Below are positions 11,536-23,349 of a DNA stretch of 64,000 nucleotides, piece after piece. This stretch comes from Chlamydoabsidia padenii (lineage: Eukaryota; Mucoromycota; Mucoromycetes; Mucorales; Cunninghamellaceae). Where the stretch lies: NCBI GenBank assembly GCA_025330725.1, contig JAIWND010000007.1:186001-250000 (forward strand), read 5' to 3'. Numbering within the stretch: position 1 is the first letter of the stretch; each line of letters opens with the position of its first letter. The notes under the pieces are model-generated. The model had not been told where the DNA came from, made no database searches, and was given only the letters and a program-made list of their open reading frames with translations. A program made the translations under genes and the position numbers.

Positions 11536-12418
11536 CTAAAACTTGACCACCTTCTTTTTTTGTATAGGTCGTCGATGATCTACCACAGGAGCCGTTGCCT
11601 TCTTTTCTTCAGCCAATTCATCAGTATGTTTCCGTTGCTCAGTGACAAAGATATGATAATCATCATCATCCGCACCTTGATCCAGATCGATTTTACCAAC
11701 CACCGTTGTTCCAGCTTGATCCTTGGTCACCTTGCAATCCTTGGCTAAATGATCGACTTGTCCACAGAATCGACAACCACCACCATCGGGATATAAACCT
11801 TTTGTGTTTTCTGGGCATTGACCAGCAAGATGTCCTTTTCCGTCACATACAAAGCATTTGGCATAAGGCAAAGTATCTATAAAGATAATGGTATTAAGTA
11901 TACATATAGTATTCCTATTGTTGATTTACTTACTTCCTTTTCTTGGTTTCTTGCAATGTTTTAAAGAGTGTTCCGTTGAGCCGCAATTGTAACAGATACC
12001 TTGAACAGTTTGTTTACTTTCTTTACAGTTTTCCACCGAGTGTCCCTTTTGACGGCATCCAAAACAAATCGTATTCCGGTCCTTGGCTCTGTTTCGTCGT
12101 TCCTTTCGTGCATCTCCATCGTCACTATTTTCAACTTGAAGGATTCAAAGAAGTAAGGAGGGTTATTAGTCATATTCGTTAAAATACATGGTTATTCTTT
12201 TGATACTTACATTTCCGTTTCTTGTTCGTTTGCTTGTTAGGCTTTCTCTTCTTGTCGCTGTGATCAGTTTTGTTGTTGCTGGTTGTTTCCACTTTTTCAA
12301 TGTTGGAGGATGATTCTTGTTGTTTAGCCTTCTTTGTGGGGACTAGTGGAGTGATATTGAATTCGTCGTTGGCTTTGACATGTTTGGCTTTTCCACCAAG
12401 TTTTGCGTATCTAGTCAT
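11536..12418 (-). CDS. ZCCHC9-like zinc-knuckle protein
   Basis: Probable nucleolar RNA-binding protein. Three exons (12211-12418, 11934-12134, 11536-11876) encode 249 residues. A basic Lys/Asn-rich N-terminus is followed by four CX2CX4HX4C zinc knuckles: CFGCRQKGHSVENC, CYNCGSTEHSLKHC, CFVCDGKGHLAGQC and CRFCGQVDHLAKDC, with a short acidic tail (GADDDDYHIF) and a basic end (RRPIQKKKVVKF). Number, spacing and tail match the ZCCHC9 family, implicated in ribosome biogenesis. The last knuckle is preceded by the YPDGGGCRFCG block typical of the family. Intron 1 uses an acceptor ending TTCAAG that keeps the frame; the nearer TAG would break it. The 11-mer motif lies 77 bp upstream of the ATG. Confidence 0.88.
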
Positions 12419-12494
12419 AATCTATGTGAAGAAGAAGTAGAAAAAAAAAAAAAAAAAAGGGCAGACTTTTTTTAAAGATTTGCATTTCCCAATT

Positions 12495-12505
12495 TTCAAA
12501 TCCCG
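12495..12505 (-). promoter_or_regulatory. Recurrent 11-mer promoter motif (ZCCHC9-like)
   Basis: Exact TTCAAATCCCG on the + strand, so CGGGATTTGAA in the direction of the minus-strand ZCCHC9-like gene, 77 bp before its ATG. Confidence 0.55.
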
Positions 12506-12806
12506 TCATCCAACTGTGGCTGAGAGACAGACAGGGTAAAGATTAGTAGGGTACCCTGATACAGTATACAGAGACAATGGTATATATATATATATATATA
12601 TAAAAGATGATTCGTTTATTTAATTTCAACTATTGTACAAAAAGTCTGTAGGAGAGGGTAATGGTAAGATGAAGACGGTCAATGTGGAGAGTATGGGAAG
12701 TATATTAAAGGGTGAGTCGATGTGGTGTAAAAAGTGGTAGAGATCAACAAGTGTCGTAGTCGAGAAGAAGCACCACAATCCTAACCATCATGAAGAAAGT
12801 ACCAAT

Positions 12807-13189
12807 CTAGTTCTTTGGCACAGCAGTCGTCTTTCGTGATACATAAGGAGCAAGCTATAGAGGATTAAAAAAAGTGTGAGTTCAGTAGTTTCCGACCATG
12901 GACTGTTCCTGATAACAAAGTACTTACCGTAAAGCCTTCAAGGTTAGGAACAACAAAGGTTCGTACCTTTGTCCAGTCGACCTTGTATCCACCGTTTTTA
13001 GTATGTCGACCCATAGCACCAGATCCCGTACCTAATTAACAAAACAAAGATGTATTAGTTCAAAACCAGACATTCAAGCTTTTGTTCGAGACGAATCTAT
13101 TGCTTACCTTTGTAAAAGTTGTGACCTTGTTTGGCAGTAAGTTGAAGACGCTTGGCACCTCTTGGGATGGATCTAATGACACCAAACAT
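12807..13189 (-). CDS. MRPL27: Mitochondrial ribosomal protein mL41 (MRPL27)
   Basis: Component of the mitochondrial large ribosomal subunit. Three short exons (13108-13189, 12928-13031, 12807-12854) encode 77 residues. Family signatures are LTAKQGHNFYKGTGSGAMGR, HTKNGGYKVDWTKVRTFVVP and a short LAPYVSRKT tail; yeast MRPL27 has the same order (TTKQGN, YKGTRASGIGRHTKFGGY, KKVRTYV). It is a short form, lacking the long C-terminal extension of yeast. The three exons join in phase. The gene shares a 176-bp divergent promoter with the FUS-like gene at 13366. No exact 11-mer is present in that promoter. Confidence 0.9.
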
Positions 13190-13365
13190 GTTATGTAAAG
13201 TTAAACGAGTTTTATTTTATTTTTTTAAGAAAAGAGAGAGGGAGGGAGGAAAAAAAAAAAAAAAATAGGTGTCAAAATGATTTTTAAAGTCAGCCCCGTC
13301 ACAGTGATAAAAAGTCAAGATTATTTTGATTCCCTCCTCTCTTTCCTTCAACACACACGATACAA

Positions 13366-14923
13366 ATGTCTGAACCACCACCACAACACTACTCGGAAGA
13401 ACAGCAACAAAGTTATTCGGACCACCACCAATGTAAAGAAAAGCAAAAAGAATAATAATAAGAATAATAGTAACTATAATAATAAAAATGACACATTACT
13501 TGTCGTTTTACTTGTTATATTATGAATATGGCTTGGGTAATGTTTTATTCATCATCTTTTTGTATATCTTGTTTTTTGTGGGACTCGATCTTATGCTTTA
13601 TCAAGATGGACATACTGGACAAGATCAATACGACTATTCTGGTTATCAACAAACAACTTCTTCTGAAGACTATTATGGATACGATCAACGACAGGACTAT
13701 TACTCGACTCGCGATCAACCATCCTATCAAGGTGACAATAGATCTTCTCGTGGTGATGAACGCTCTTCTTATCGTGATGATCGTGGACGCTCGTATCGGG
13801 ATGACCGCTCTTCATCTCGTCGTGAAGAACCTCAAGGTAAGGAAACGCTCTATGGGGGGCTCTATTCTATGGAAAACTAATAATTCGATTATATAGATGG
13901 TATTCAAAAGATTCACGACACTATCTATATTAACAACTTACCAAGCGACGTGACTGAAGAAAAACTAGCTGCTCACTTTGGCTCGATTGGGATCCTGAAA
14001 ACTGATCGAAAAACCAGGAAACCTAAAAGTAAGTTCAATGGAATACTTTATTGTATCTTATATATGCCTTTTTTATATAGTCTGGATATATTATGACAAA
14101 TCTACAAGTCTACCCAAGGGTGATGGTAAGTCCTTAATTACAATCATACATCAAATTAACTAACTCCACCTTTTTTCTTATGACTATTAAAGCAACATTG
14201 ACCTATGATGATCCTCCTTCAGCTGATGCGGCAATCGAATGGTTTGGTGGAAAAAAATTTATGGGAAATATCATTCAAGTGACCAAGGCCGAACGGAAAC
14301 TACCTCCTGCTGCTACATGTAAGGAAGAATAAGGTGATATTGATATAGGTTGATTAACCACTTGATTATTTATTTGGGTTAGATGGATCATCGTCCTTTG
14401 GTGGAAGACCTAGTGGAAGGGGTGGCCGAGGCGGAAGTCGTGGTGGTGGTAGTGGAGGTGGATACCGTGATAGAGGCGATAGAAGTGGTGGTGCAACTGG
14501 ATCGAATTCCACCCCCGCCAGTGCAGGTGATTGGACCTGTAAAAGGTAAGTCAAAAACAAAGAGAGAAAAAAAAAAAGTAGGGGTGTATGTATGCGTGTC
14601 TGTGTAGGGGAAGAGGAGAAAAGGGTCTCCAAATGTATTTGAATTGACGATGGAATTAACTAACAAATTTTTACTCTCTCTCTCTCTCTCCCCTTTTTTA
14701 TATCCTTAGTTGTGGGTCCAGTAACTTTGCCAGGCGTATCGAATGCTTCAAGTGCCGTAGCCGCCCGGAATCAACACGAGGAACCAGTGATAGGGGGAAT
14801 GAACATGATGATCGCGGGGGTGGGCGAAAACGCCGTGATGATTATGGCCGTCATGGTGGCGGGGGTCGTGATGACTCTTCCTATAGAAAAGATAGACATG
14901 ACCGTAGGGATAGACCTTATTAA
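13366..14923 (+). CDS. FET-family (FUS/TAF15-like) RNA-binding protein
   Basis: Nuclear RNA-binding protein likely involved in transcription and RNA processing. Seven exons (13366-13432, 13606-13836, 13897-14028, 14081-14125, 14193-14318, 14383-14545, 14710-14923) encode 325 residues. Order matches FUS/EWS/TAF15: a Tyr/Gln/Ser-rich low-complexity N-terminus ([17 protein letters not shown]), an Arg/Asp/Ser block, one RRM ([16 protein letters not shown], with [11 protein letters not shown] as RNP1 region and [14 protein letters not shown]), an RGG segment, a RanBP2-type zinc finger ([20 protein letters not shown]), and a second RG/D-rich tail. Intron 1 is long (173 nt) compared with neighbours, so the exon 1-2 junction is the least certain. 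The low-complexity ends predict phase separation. Confidence 0.9.
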
Positions 14924-15435
14924 CTTGGAAATCATTAGTTATTTATTTTAGTCCTATAGTTTATAATCTTGTTTGTGTTTATTTATTATTTTACCACCTT
15001 TTACTATTAAATAAAGCACGAGATTGAATGATGCAACACAAGTTTGGATGCCACATATGGGGCATGAATATGGTGATTGGGGTGTGGAACGTCGTGTCCT
15101 AAACTTGTAGAATATGATTCCGTTGCCTTTTTTTGACTTTGGTTGAAGCCCCGTCCATCATTGTTTTAATTTGAAATCCCGACCTGGGCTCTTATCTGCA
15201 ATTTTTTTTTTTGACCCCTTATTTGCCCTTTTCTTTCTTTCTTTCTTTCTCTTCCTTCACTCTCCTTTTTCTTTATCAACCTTCCCCTAAAGAAAAAGAG
15301 GATCTATTCCTTTACTTCTTATCCCTCTTCTATTTTTCTTTCTTTTTTATATTTCTTTATTTCTTTTTATTTTACTGTATACTCTTCCTCCTCTCATTGT
15401 TTGTTGTTTATTACTTTTTTTTATACTTCTTCTCC
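14924..15435. other. Intergenic region before the cyclin
   Basis: The FUS-like 3' region carries AATAAA near 15010. A one-mismatch copy of the 11-mer (TTGAAATCCCG) lies at 15171-15181, 255 bp before the cyclin ATG, followed by a very pyrimidine-rich leader (15215-15430). Confidence 0.5.
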
Positions 15436-16746
15436 ATGACCTCTTTACTCTCAACACCAGACAACTATTATGGATTGAATTTAAAATACTATTATCAACC
15501 ACCACCACCACCACCAGTGACACAAACTTTATCAAGCGTACGATTCACCGATCCTACTCAACATCCTGACCCTGAAATGTATGCCTTACGAGCCATGTTA
15601 TCAGCTCACCGAACTCTGCCTTATGCTGGACGACGTGCTAGTGGAAACACAAAAACCAATACTTTAAACAACCGTTTAGCTTATGTTGAAGCACTAGTAG
15701 GCAAGTTTTGAAAAAGAAAAAGAAAAATAGGGGATAAATTCTAAATAATTATAACCAATACTGCATATCATATAATAGATACCAATGCGCTTGTGATCGA
15801 AACAATGTGGTGTACAAATGCCTCACCTAGCACTCGACAAGCAGCTGTTGTTTCACTACGGACTTTTATTCAAGAAGTTCTGAAACGATCACGCACCACT
15901 TATTCGACACTTCAAACGGCACTCTTTTATCTATTCAGATCTCAACCAGCAATCACGGCGCATCTACGACATCAGGCTCAACACGATAAATGGGAAGGAA
16001 CATACATCAATTGTGGCAGACGGATGTTCCTGGCTAGTTTGGTGGTGGCCTCTAAATTTGTACAAGACAAGACTTACCGTAACTCTGCATGGGCCAAGAT
16101 TGCTGGACTACCTGTGGCCGAAATCAATGCTGCTGAACGTATCTTTCTCAATTTGGTGAATTATCAATTATATATAGGACAACCCACATTTGAACAATGG
16201 CACCATTTACTACATGTCCATGTCGAATCGAAAACTCAACAACATCCTTTGTTACCTTATAACTTGACTCATCATCTTTCTTACTCGGCACCATCTTCCT
16301 CCTCCTCGGTATCATCACCATCATCATCACCATCATCATCACCCAAAATGCAAATGATGGCTTTACACCATCCTCCCCATCCTTCAACATCATATCATCA
16401 TCATCACCATAATCAATATCATCAATATCAACATCAACAACAACAGGTGGCTTGTCAACAACATTTACATCAACATCGTGTACCTATAACGACACGTAAA
16501 CGATACTATACATCATCTGATACTTTATCTCCTGCATTATCATCAACATCACCTTGCTCAACGCCGATGCCTGTGTTGACTGTCTCCTTACCAAGCTCAA
16601 ATGACTCATCACCTTTACATACACCTACTCAAATATCTCCTATTCGGTCTCAACTATGGAAACCAACTTCACCAAAGAAAAGGAAACTGGATAATGATCA
16701 CTTGGTCGGACAATCGAAAAGACAATGGAAACGAAGACATGTATGA
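15436..16746 (+). CDS. Pho85-type (PCL/Clg1-like) cyclin
   Basis: Cyclin that would partner a Pho85/Cdk5-type kinase. Two exons (15436-15700, 15779-16746) give 410 residues. The cyclin box spans ~residues 85-200: ALVIETMWCTNASP, LRTFIQEVLKRSRTTYSTLQ, CGRRMFLASLVVASKFVQDK, YRNSAWAKIAGLPVAEINAA and FLNLVNYQLYIGQPTFEQW, the pattern of fungal Pcl cyclins. A proline run near residue 22-28 and a long Ser/Pro/His/Gln-rich C-terminal tail ending in basic residues (KRKLDNDHLVGQSKRQWKRR) flank it; that end could be a nuclear signal. The intron has a GC-AG boundary: the only donor that keeps the frame is GCAAGT at 15701. Tail SP/TP sites suggest regulation by phosphorylation. Confidence 0.87.
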
Positions 16747-17340
16747 ATAAAGACAAACAGCGAATCCATTTATACATAATTGGTAAATATAACAACAATC
16801 AATCATTATGGTTAAATTTACTCACACTCTAACAACATTATCATCCTCAAACAACTAGAATCAAGCCAATAACAACTCATTCCTTTTATTTCAGCACAAA
16901 TCCCTTCCCCTCTTCCCTTCTTTTACCATTTATCTTCCTACCCCTCACTACCATTCCTTTCCCCATATAAATATATATATCTCTCTCTCTCTTTATGATT
17001 CTCTCTTTTGTTGTTGTTTGATATTCATGCAACACTTTACCCTTCTTTATTTCACCCTCTCTTTTTTAAAACGTACATATCATATCAGTATACCAATTTA
17101 TCTTTATCATTATCTTTATCATTATCATTATCTTTATAGCTATCATTATCATTTATTCTTATTAACTTTACCCAATTATAATTTTATCCTTTGTACTGAT
17201 ACTCTCTACTCGAATAAAAACGGCAATCCCCTTTTTTGGAGGGACGGACTTTTAAAACTATTTAGGTCTCCATCTGTTGTTATTTTTCTTCTCTTTTTAC
17301 TTTTGTGTATGTTTCCTTACACATTCTTGTTTTTGTGCAT
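16747..17340. other. Intergenic region before the chitin-synthase-like gene
   Basis: Pyrimidine- and AT-rich DNA with simple repeats (ATATAT then CTCTCTC near 16970-16995; TTATCATTATC near 17100-17160). No gene and no 11-mer are seen. Confidence 0.5.
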
Positions 17341-20300
17341 ATGAGAGTTCGTTATCACTCCCGTATGCATGTACCTACTTTTAAACGGATGATCTGGGTC
17401 TCTTTGTCAAGACTCATCACCTTCCTTTTGCCTGACATTATACTTCATTATGTATTCAATCTCAACTCTCCTGGTAAGTACTTTTTATTACGCTCACTCA
17501 TTCCACCTGTTTTACTAATACCTTGTTCTATTATTTACTGTAGATGTACGACAAGCCTGGCGTGAAAAGATAACACTGGTAGTTATCTTTTTAGGATGTA
17601 CACACTTCCTTTACTTTTGGTTGGATTACATCTCTACTCTTTTTTGTGATCGAAACAAGTACTACTCAGCCTCTTCTGTCTTTAGCAATACCTCTCACCT
17701 GGCGGGATTACGATACAATGCAATCGACTGGCGCTCTGCTGCTTCATCCTCTGATATGGCTCAACAAGTTAGTCAATACTCTGGTTACGATGTATCACCC
17801 ATGTTTCCAACCTTCATGGGACTTCGACGTAACACTACATTTGACCCTGATCCTCCTTACCATGATCCTGTTTACCGACGATGTATTGCTGAATTCGGTA
17901 TGGCGTCCAAGGCGGATCGTTGGCTTGACTTTAAATTGAAAAATGATCCGGGTTATGGTTTAAACAATGGTAAACTGGTCACTTGTCCTTATCCAAATCA
18001 AATCAACACCACTGGGGCTCCATGTTATTATTCTCTCCAAGACAGATTGAAAGAAGAATCTCTTGGTACCAAAGGCAGTAAGTAGGACAATATGAATAGT
18101 GATTTATTCAAAATGGTACTCATCATTTTATTTATTTGTATATATATATATATATAGCTATCATTTATGATAGTGGTGATATTTATACGAATTACAGCAC
18201 TTTACCGACGACTTCAACACCAGGAAAAGGCTTTGTTATATTGGACAACAAAATATTGGATGTGACAAATTACCTCGTGGCTGCAACAAACATAGTCCTT
18301 GTCGCTAACAACATGCACTCTCGCGCCTTTGCTATCGATCGAATGTTTTTACCTTTGGATTTGACAACAGTATTGTATCTCAAACTTGGTCAAGACATTA
18401 CTCCATACTTTGACCAACGTAATCTGACAACTCAACCTGATATCTATCGACAATGTTTACAGGATTTGTTTCAAGTGGGGATCACGGACGCGGGCAAAGT
18501 GGAAGAATGTCTACGAATCAATCCTGCATTATGGGCTACTATGGGCTGTGGCCTTCTCTACTTTTTAATCAAGATGAATCTGGCCAATCTCTCTCGTCTC
18601 ATCTGGGTGCAACAATCTCTCTTTAAATCCAATCCAGAAGTCTCCATGACTGGTAACTCTCGTATCTGGCCCATGACTTTGCTTTTGATCCCATGTTATG
18701 CTGAAAATGCGGAAACCATTCGTGATACCTTGAACTCTTTGGCAAGAACCAATTATGACGACTCTAGAAAAATGCTGGTGTTTGTTTGCGATGGATTGGC
18801 TCAAAGTGCTCAAGACACAAAGGAAACTTATGTTTGTGTTTTAGAAGCATTGGGGTGCTCTGCTACTGCTCAGGCCACGACCCCTCATGCCTATGTCTCT
18901 TTAGGTCAACATCGTCGGAAAATCAACTTTGCCAAGGTTTACTCGGGATTCTATGAAACAGGTCGAAATCGTGTCCCCTTTATGGTTATTGTCAAGGTAG
19001 GTGCTCCTCACGAAATCTCAATAGGTCGTGCTTTGGGTAATCGTGGCAAAAGGGATTCAATGGTGTTGGTGTTGGGCTTCTTGGAACGGTGTGCCAATTT
19101 GGCTTCTAGTAGAATGACTCCTTTGGAATATGAACTCTTCAATCAATGCTACAATGTCCTTGGTATTGATCCTCGTCGCTTCAAGTATATGCTGGTAACG
19201 GATGCTGATACTCAAGTCCAAAATGATGTGGTGCATAAAATGGTGACAAGCCTCGAACGGGATCGTAAAATGCTTGCTGTCAGTGGTCATGTCCGTCCTG
19301 CCAATCCTGAACAAAATCTAATCACCATGCTTCAAGTGTTCCCTCTCTACATGTCATTTTTTACAGCACTGGCCTATGAAGCTTGCCTTGGAAACGTCTT
19401 GACGATAAATGGTGGATTGGTCATGTACAAACTATGGACCGAAAACATACCTAGTTGTGATGGATCTATGGGTGGCAATATCAATAATGCACAACACAGC
19501 ATACGGAAACGGTTTACTAAAAGCCAGTCAACAACACAAATTAAATGGCCCAAAGTCAGCGATGAAATCCAATTCGAAAACGACGACGATCCATTTGCGA
19601 CATTACCAAAGGATACACAGCAACATACATCCTCATCCTCCGACCGGCCTTCCTTCATTACCGGTAGGGAATCACAACTATCACTCTCGCCTAATGCATC
19701 TACTCGATCGTGCTGTATTCACCCGACTGTCCTTCGAAATTTTGCTGCACTACAACCTGATACCCTCCATATGAAGAATGTGCTCCTACTTGGCGAAGAT
19801 CGTTACTTTGGCACAGTCTTGCTTCGATCTCATCCTCATTATCATCTTGGGTTCGAGCCTGATGCTGTGGGTTATGTAACTATACCTACTCACTACTGGG
19901 CTTTACAAGCTTTGCAAAGTCGAAATATACGGGCGTCCTTCCATAACCAAATTGAAATGACTCGTGCAGCTAGGCATATTGGGTTTGCAGCTTGGTTTTT
20001 ATCCGTTACAAAGTTCCTGGATATGCTTTTTTCGATGCCGATTATGGTGTATCTCTACTTTGTCTTTATTCGGTGCTTCTTGCGAATGGGATCTGCATAT
20101 GACTTAATTGCTTACAGTTTTTGCGCTCTCTTCCTCCTCCATATTGTTTACTTTGTGATCCGGCGACAATTCAAGTATGTGATCTGGTTTATTCTCTATT
20201 GTCTCTTATCGGTCCCTCTGTTTGCAATTTGGTTTCCACTAGTGGCGGTATGGTGTAGTGATTATGGCGAATCTTGGTATGATGTATGGCCCACAGTAGG

Positions 20301-21762
20301 TGGGTGGCGTTGGTGCGATCGGTTACATGGCTGTGTAGACAACGACTATTCAAGGCGGATCGAACAAAGACACAGCAAGAAAAAATCTCGACGTACGGCG
20401 GGGACAACGAAGGATGATAAACCAGGATCTGACGACACATCTGATCACAACAACAACAACAGCAACAACAGTGGCAGTACTGACAATTATCACGCGGATC
20501 AAGACGACTCAGTGATGCGGATGCAACTCAACGAATATGAAATCATTGAAGCTCGACGGGCCTACGAGCGAGCAACAGAAGAAGCGGCGGCCTTGGATGC
20601 AAAATTCACCGGATTCACAGCATTTGGGCAAAGTCAGTCTCTAATGAAACCTATCATGGATAGCCTTGCCGATTCTGGAACACCATCACCACCACCATTG
20701 GCTCAAATCAAAGATGATAATGCAAGTTTCCGGGGCACCACCACCAGCGGATATCGACCTGTTGTGGATCTCTATGGAACAACACGCACTAAACGATTTG
20801 GGGAAAAAGTGAGTCCTGGCGACTTGGACAAAGATTTACTACCACGGTTTCGTTCGGCAGATAGGCGGTCCACATCTTCGCCCACGGACAGCTTGGCAGC
20901 AAACTCATTTGCGGATACTGGTGACAATCCATTCGATGACGGCTATGCAATCAACACCAACAAAAGCCACCTGGAATCTCCAACTTCTTCTTCCTTGTAT
21001 CAACAACCAGGGGAAGCACTCACACATCAACGGCAGCATTACCAACAACATAAGCCTAGCCATTCACAATCATCCTACTTTAGCAACCGATCCAGTCGAA
21101 GCTATGATTATTACAACGACGCGCCTGGCATGTTTATACCCATGGAAGAAAATCCATCTGCAGGTAAGGGTGGAACAACAGGTCATTACCGGTCTTACTC
21201 TGCAGAATCAATGATACCAACGCCTCTGGATCGTCGTTCAATCGCCTCACAAACACCAACCACCGATTCTTGCCTCAGCTTTGACCCAGAAACGACATTG
21301 GAATCACGAGACTATAATGAAGAAGACGAAGAAGGACGAAGTATGGCTATCCATGGTCGGGTGGGACTCAAAATACCTGAACGAACAGCAGCAGCAATCA
21401 CAGCAGCGGCTTATAGACAACGACAGGCATCTCATATCGATACTTTTGGTGGTGATGGCGGCAGGAATCATCTCCAACGACGACTCACTCAACAACAACG
21501 CTCTTCCTCCATACATCACCAGCGAAATACAAGTGATACCTCTCAACATAATGAAGCTTCATTTATGGAATTAATACAAATAGAAATCCGATCTTATCTA
21601 TCTCATGCTAATTTGGATTCGACAACACGGGCTCAAGTGAAAGAACATCTGGCGGTGGTCCTAGGTGAACGAACTCGGGTGGATTCCTTACAAGACATGA
21701 TCAACCAATGTATTGAAACAACCACCGTTTTTTTATTAACTGAACAAGCATCTACTTCATGA
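17341..21762 (+). CDS. Divergent chitin-synthase-like membrane protein lacking QxxRW
   Basis: Three exons (17341-17473, 17544-18077, 18158-21762), 1423 residues. Order follows class IV/V/VII chitin synthases: N-terminal membrane segments with VRQAWREKITL, a cytochrome-b5-like stretch (KGFVILDNKILDVTNYL), the GT2 core (LLIPCYAENAETIRDTLNSL, VFVCDGL, GNRGKRDSMVLVLGFL, YMLVTDADTQVQNDVV, LLLGEDRYFGTVLL), then three or more transmembrane helices, a ~500-residue disordered Ser/Gln/Asp tail and a C-terminal helical module resembling DEK-C (LIQIEIRSYLSHANLDSTTR). Asp-x-Asp and the ED of the acid-base motif are kept, but the normal QRRRW is QSRNI (codons 19915-19929), and the usual SWC/LPGCF-type motif reads LTINGGLVMYKL. 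It may be catalytically altered or a regulatory pseudoenzyme. The start could instead be 17365. Confidence 0.85.
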
Positions 21763-23180
21763 TACTTTTTTATATTAACATCCTTATTGTATATTATCCC
21801 TCCCCTCCCCTTAGTTTTATAATTTTACTTGATTTCTCTTTTACTTTTTAATCTTTGATATTCATTCTATTGTAACAAATAAAACCCTATTTGTATATAC
21901 CAAGTAAACTCGGTACCTTTATCTGTGTGTGTGTCTCATTCTCAATGTTTGATGTTTTTTGTGGATGTCTAACAGTATGTTATCAGAGATGGCGAGAATA
22001 CCATCATTATACACTTGCGGGCGGGAAACGAAAATATTCATATGCAGCGACCAGAAATCACATAATTTGAAACCCCACCAGACTTGAAAATGAGTACCGT
22101 TAACACCAAAAAAAAAAAAAAAAAAGATGCACTCCCCACCCTCTCTCAAAACACAAACCTCATTCTACATTCTTTTTTATTTATTTATTTACAAAAGTCA
22201 GGTGAAAACGATCGTGAGGCTGTATAGCTCCATACAATGGCCATTATGTAAAGTTTGTTGGTGATAGGCTCAGGAATGCTCATGGTCACTTTTGTCGTGA
22301 GCATCACTTGTCCATTGAGGCAATAGAGCTCTCTTAAGATTCAAGGCGAGAGTAAACGGGATTTGAAATAGGTTTGATCTCGTCTGTCAGTTTTAATTCC
22401 CTGGACAGCTAATTTTGGCTGCACGGGCAAAAAAATAAAATAACGCATGTATATGGGTGTTATCCATCGTGATACATAAGTCATTTATGATAGAAACACA
22501 TTCATTAATAAACGTATTAATATTGACCAGCAAACATATAATAAAACAAGACTTTATTGACATTAAGATTAAATATAACACTATACCTACAGTAAAACTA
22601 CTCTACCACCATTGTTATCCACAAGACATCCTATTTTGATCATGCTGGACCAATGATTGATTTTGACATTTACATATATCCCCAGTTGCTATCAAGAGAT
22701 GTACCATCGACGCACTTGACCACCCAATCCATCCTCGATGTCTACCGCGTTTGCGATAGCATCATTCTTCTTTTCAACTAAAGCCTATTGCATTCCATTC
22801 AGAGAACGTCATCCTTTTTCCCAGTTTGTTGTATAAGACAAAAAAGAGATTCGTCCAGGGTCAATTGATAGGTATCGATTCTACATCAACATGAATTAAA
22901 AAGCATTAGTATTGGAGTCTTGGGTAAGGTGATTGTCCAAGAAGAAAGAGACAGTTTAGATTACTACCACTTTCTCTTTGTGCCTTCCTTTTACCTTTGC
23001 CGTGTTCATCCTGTTAGGATAATTTCAAAGAGAGCCCATTACTACCACAGTCATTTGCTTCGTCACCTCGTTTTTTTTTTACCTTCATCATTCAATCTTT
23101 ACAACAAATGAGAGTTCCCTGTTGAAGAGGACCAAGTTGAATGTCTTTGAGGAGACAAAGAAGGAAATATTTTTTCGCCA
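21763..23180. other. Gene-poor region with an orphan motif
   Basis: After the chitin-synthase-like gene's polyadenylation region (AATAAA near 21880) no convincing frame is seen on either strand. An exact 11-mer copy lies at 22357-22367. The stretch could hold a decayed gene too worn to recognise. Confidence 0.4.
22357..22367 (+). promoter_or_regulatory. Recurrent 11-mer motif, orphan copy
   Basis: Exact CGGGATTTGAA in a gene-free stretch, about 600 bp after the end of the chitin-synthase-like gene and 1 kb before the DHHC-like relic. Confidence 0.35.
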
Positions 23181-23349
23181 TGTTCTTAAAATCCCGCCAC
23201 ATTGCCAACTATAAAAACGCGATTTCTAAAATTCCCTTCTTTCCTTCTCTTTTCTTTTAAACTCCCCTATACAAAAACCTCCCCTTTAAACAACCCCGCC
23301 CCCCAAGAACCTGTGCTTGACAGACAAGTTGTCCCCCGCACTCATTCCT

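Noticed and set aside
17018..17340. Upstream hydrophobic frame as extra exon of the chitin-synthase-like gene
   Set aside because: T-rich leader reading as Phe/Leu/Tyr; the family's N-terminal membrane segment begins after 17341.
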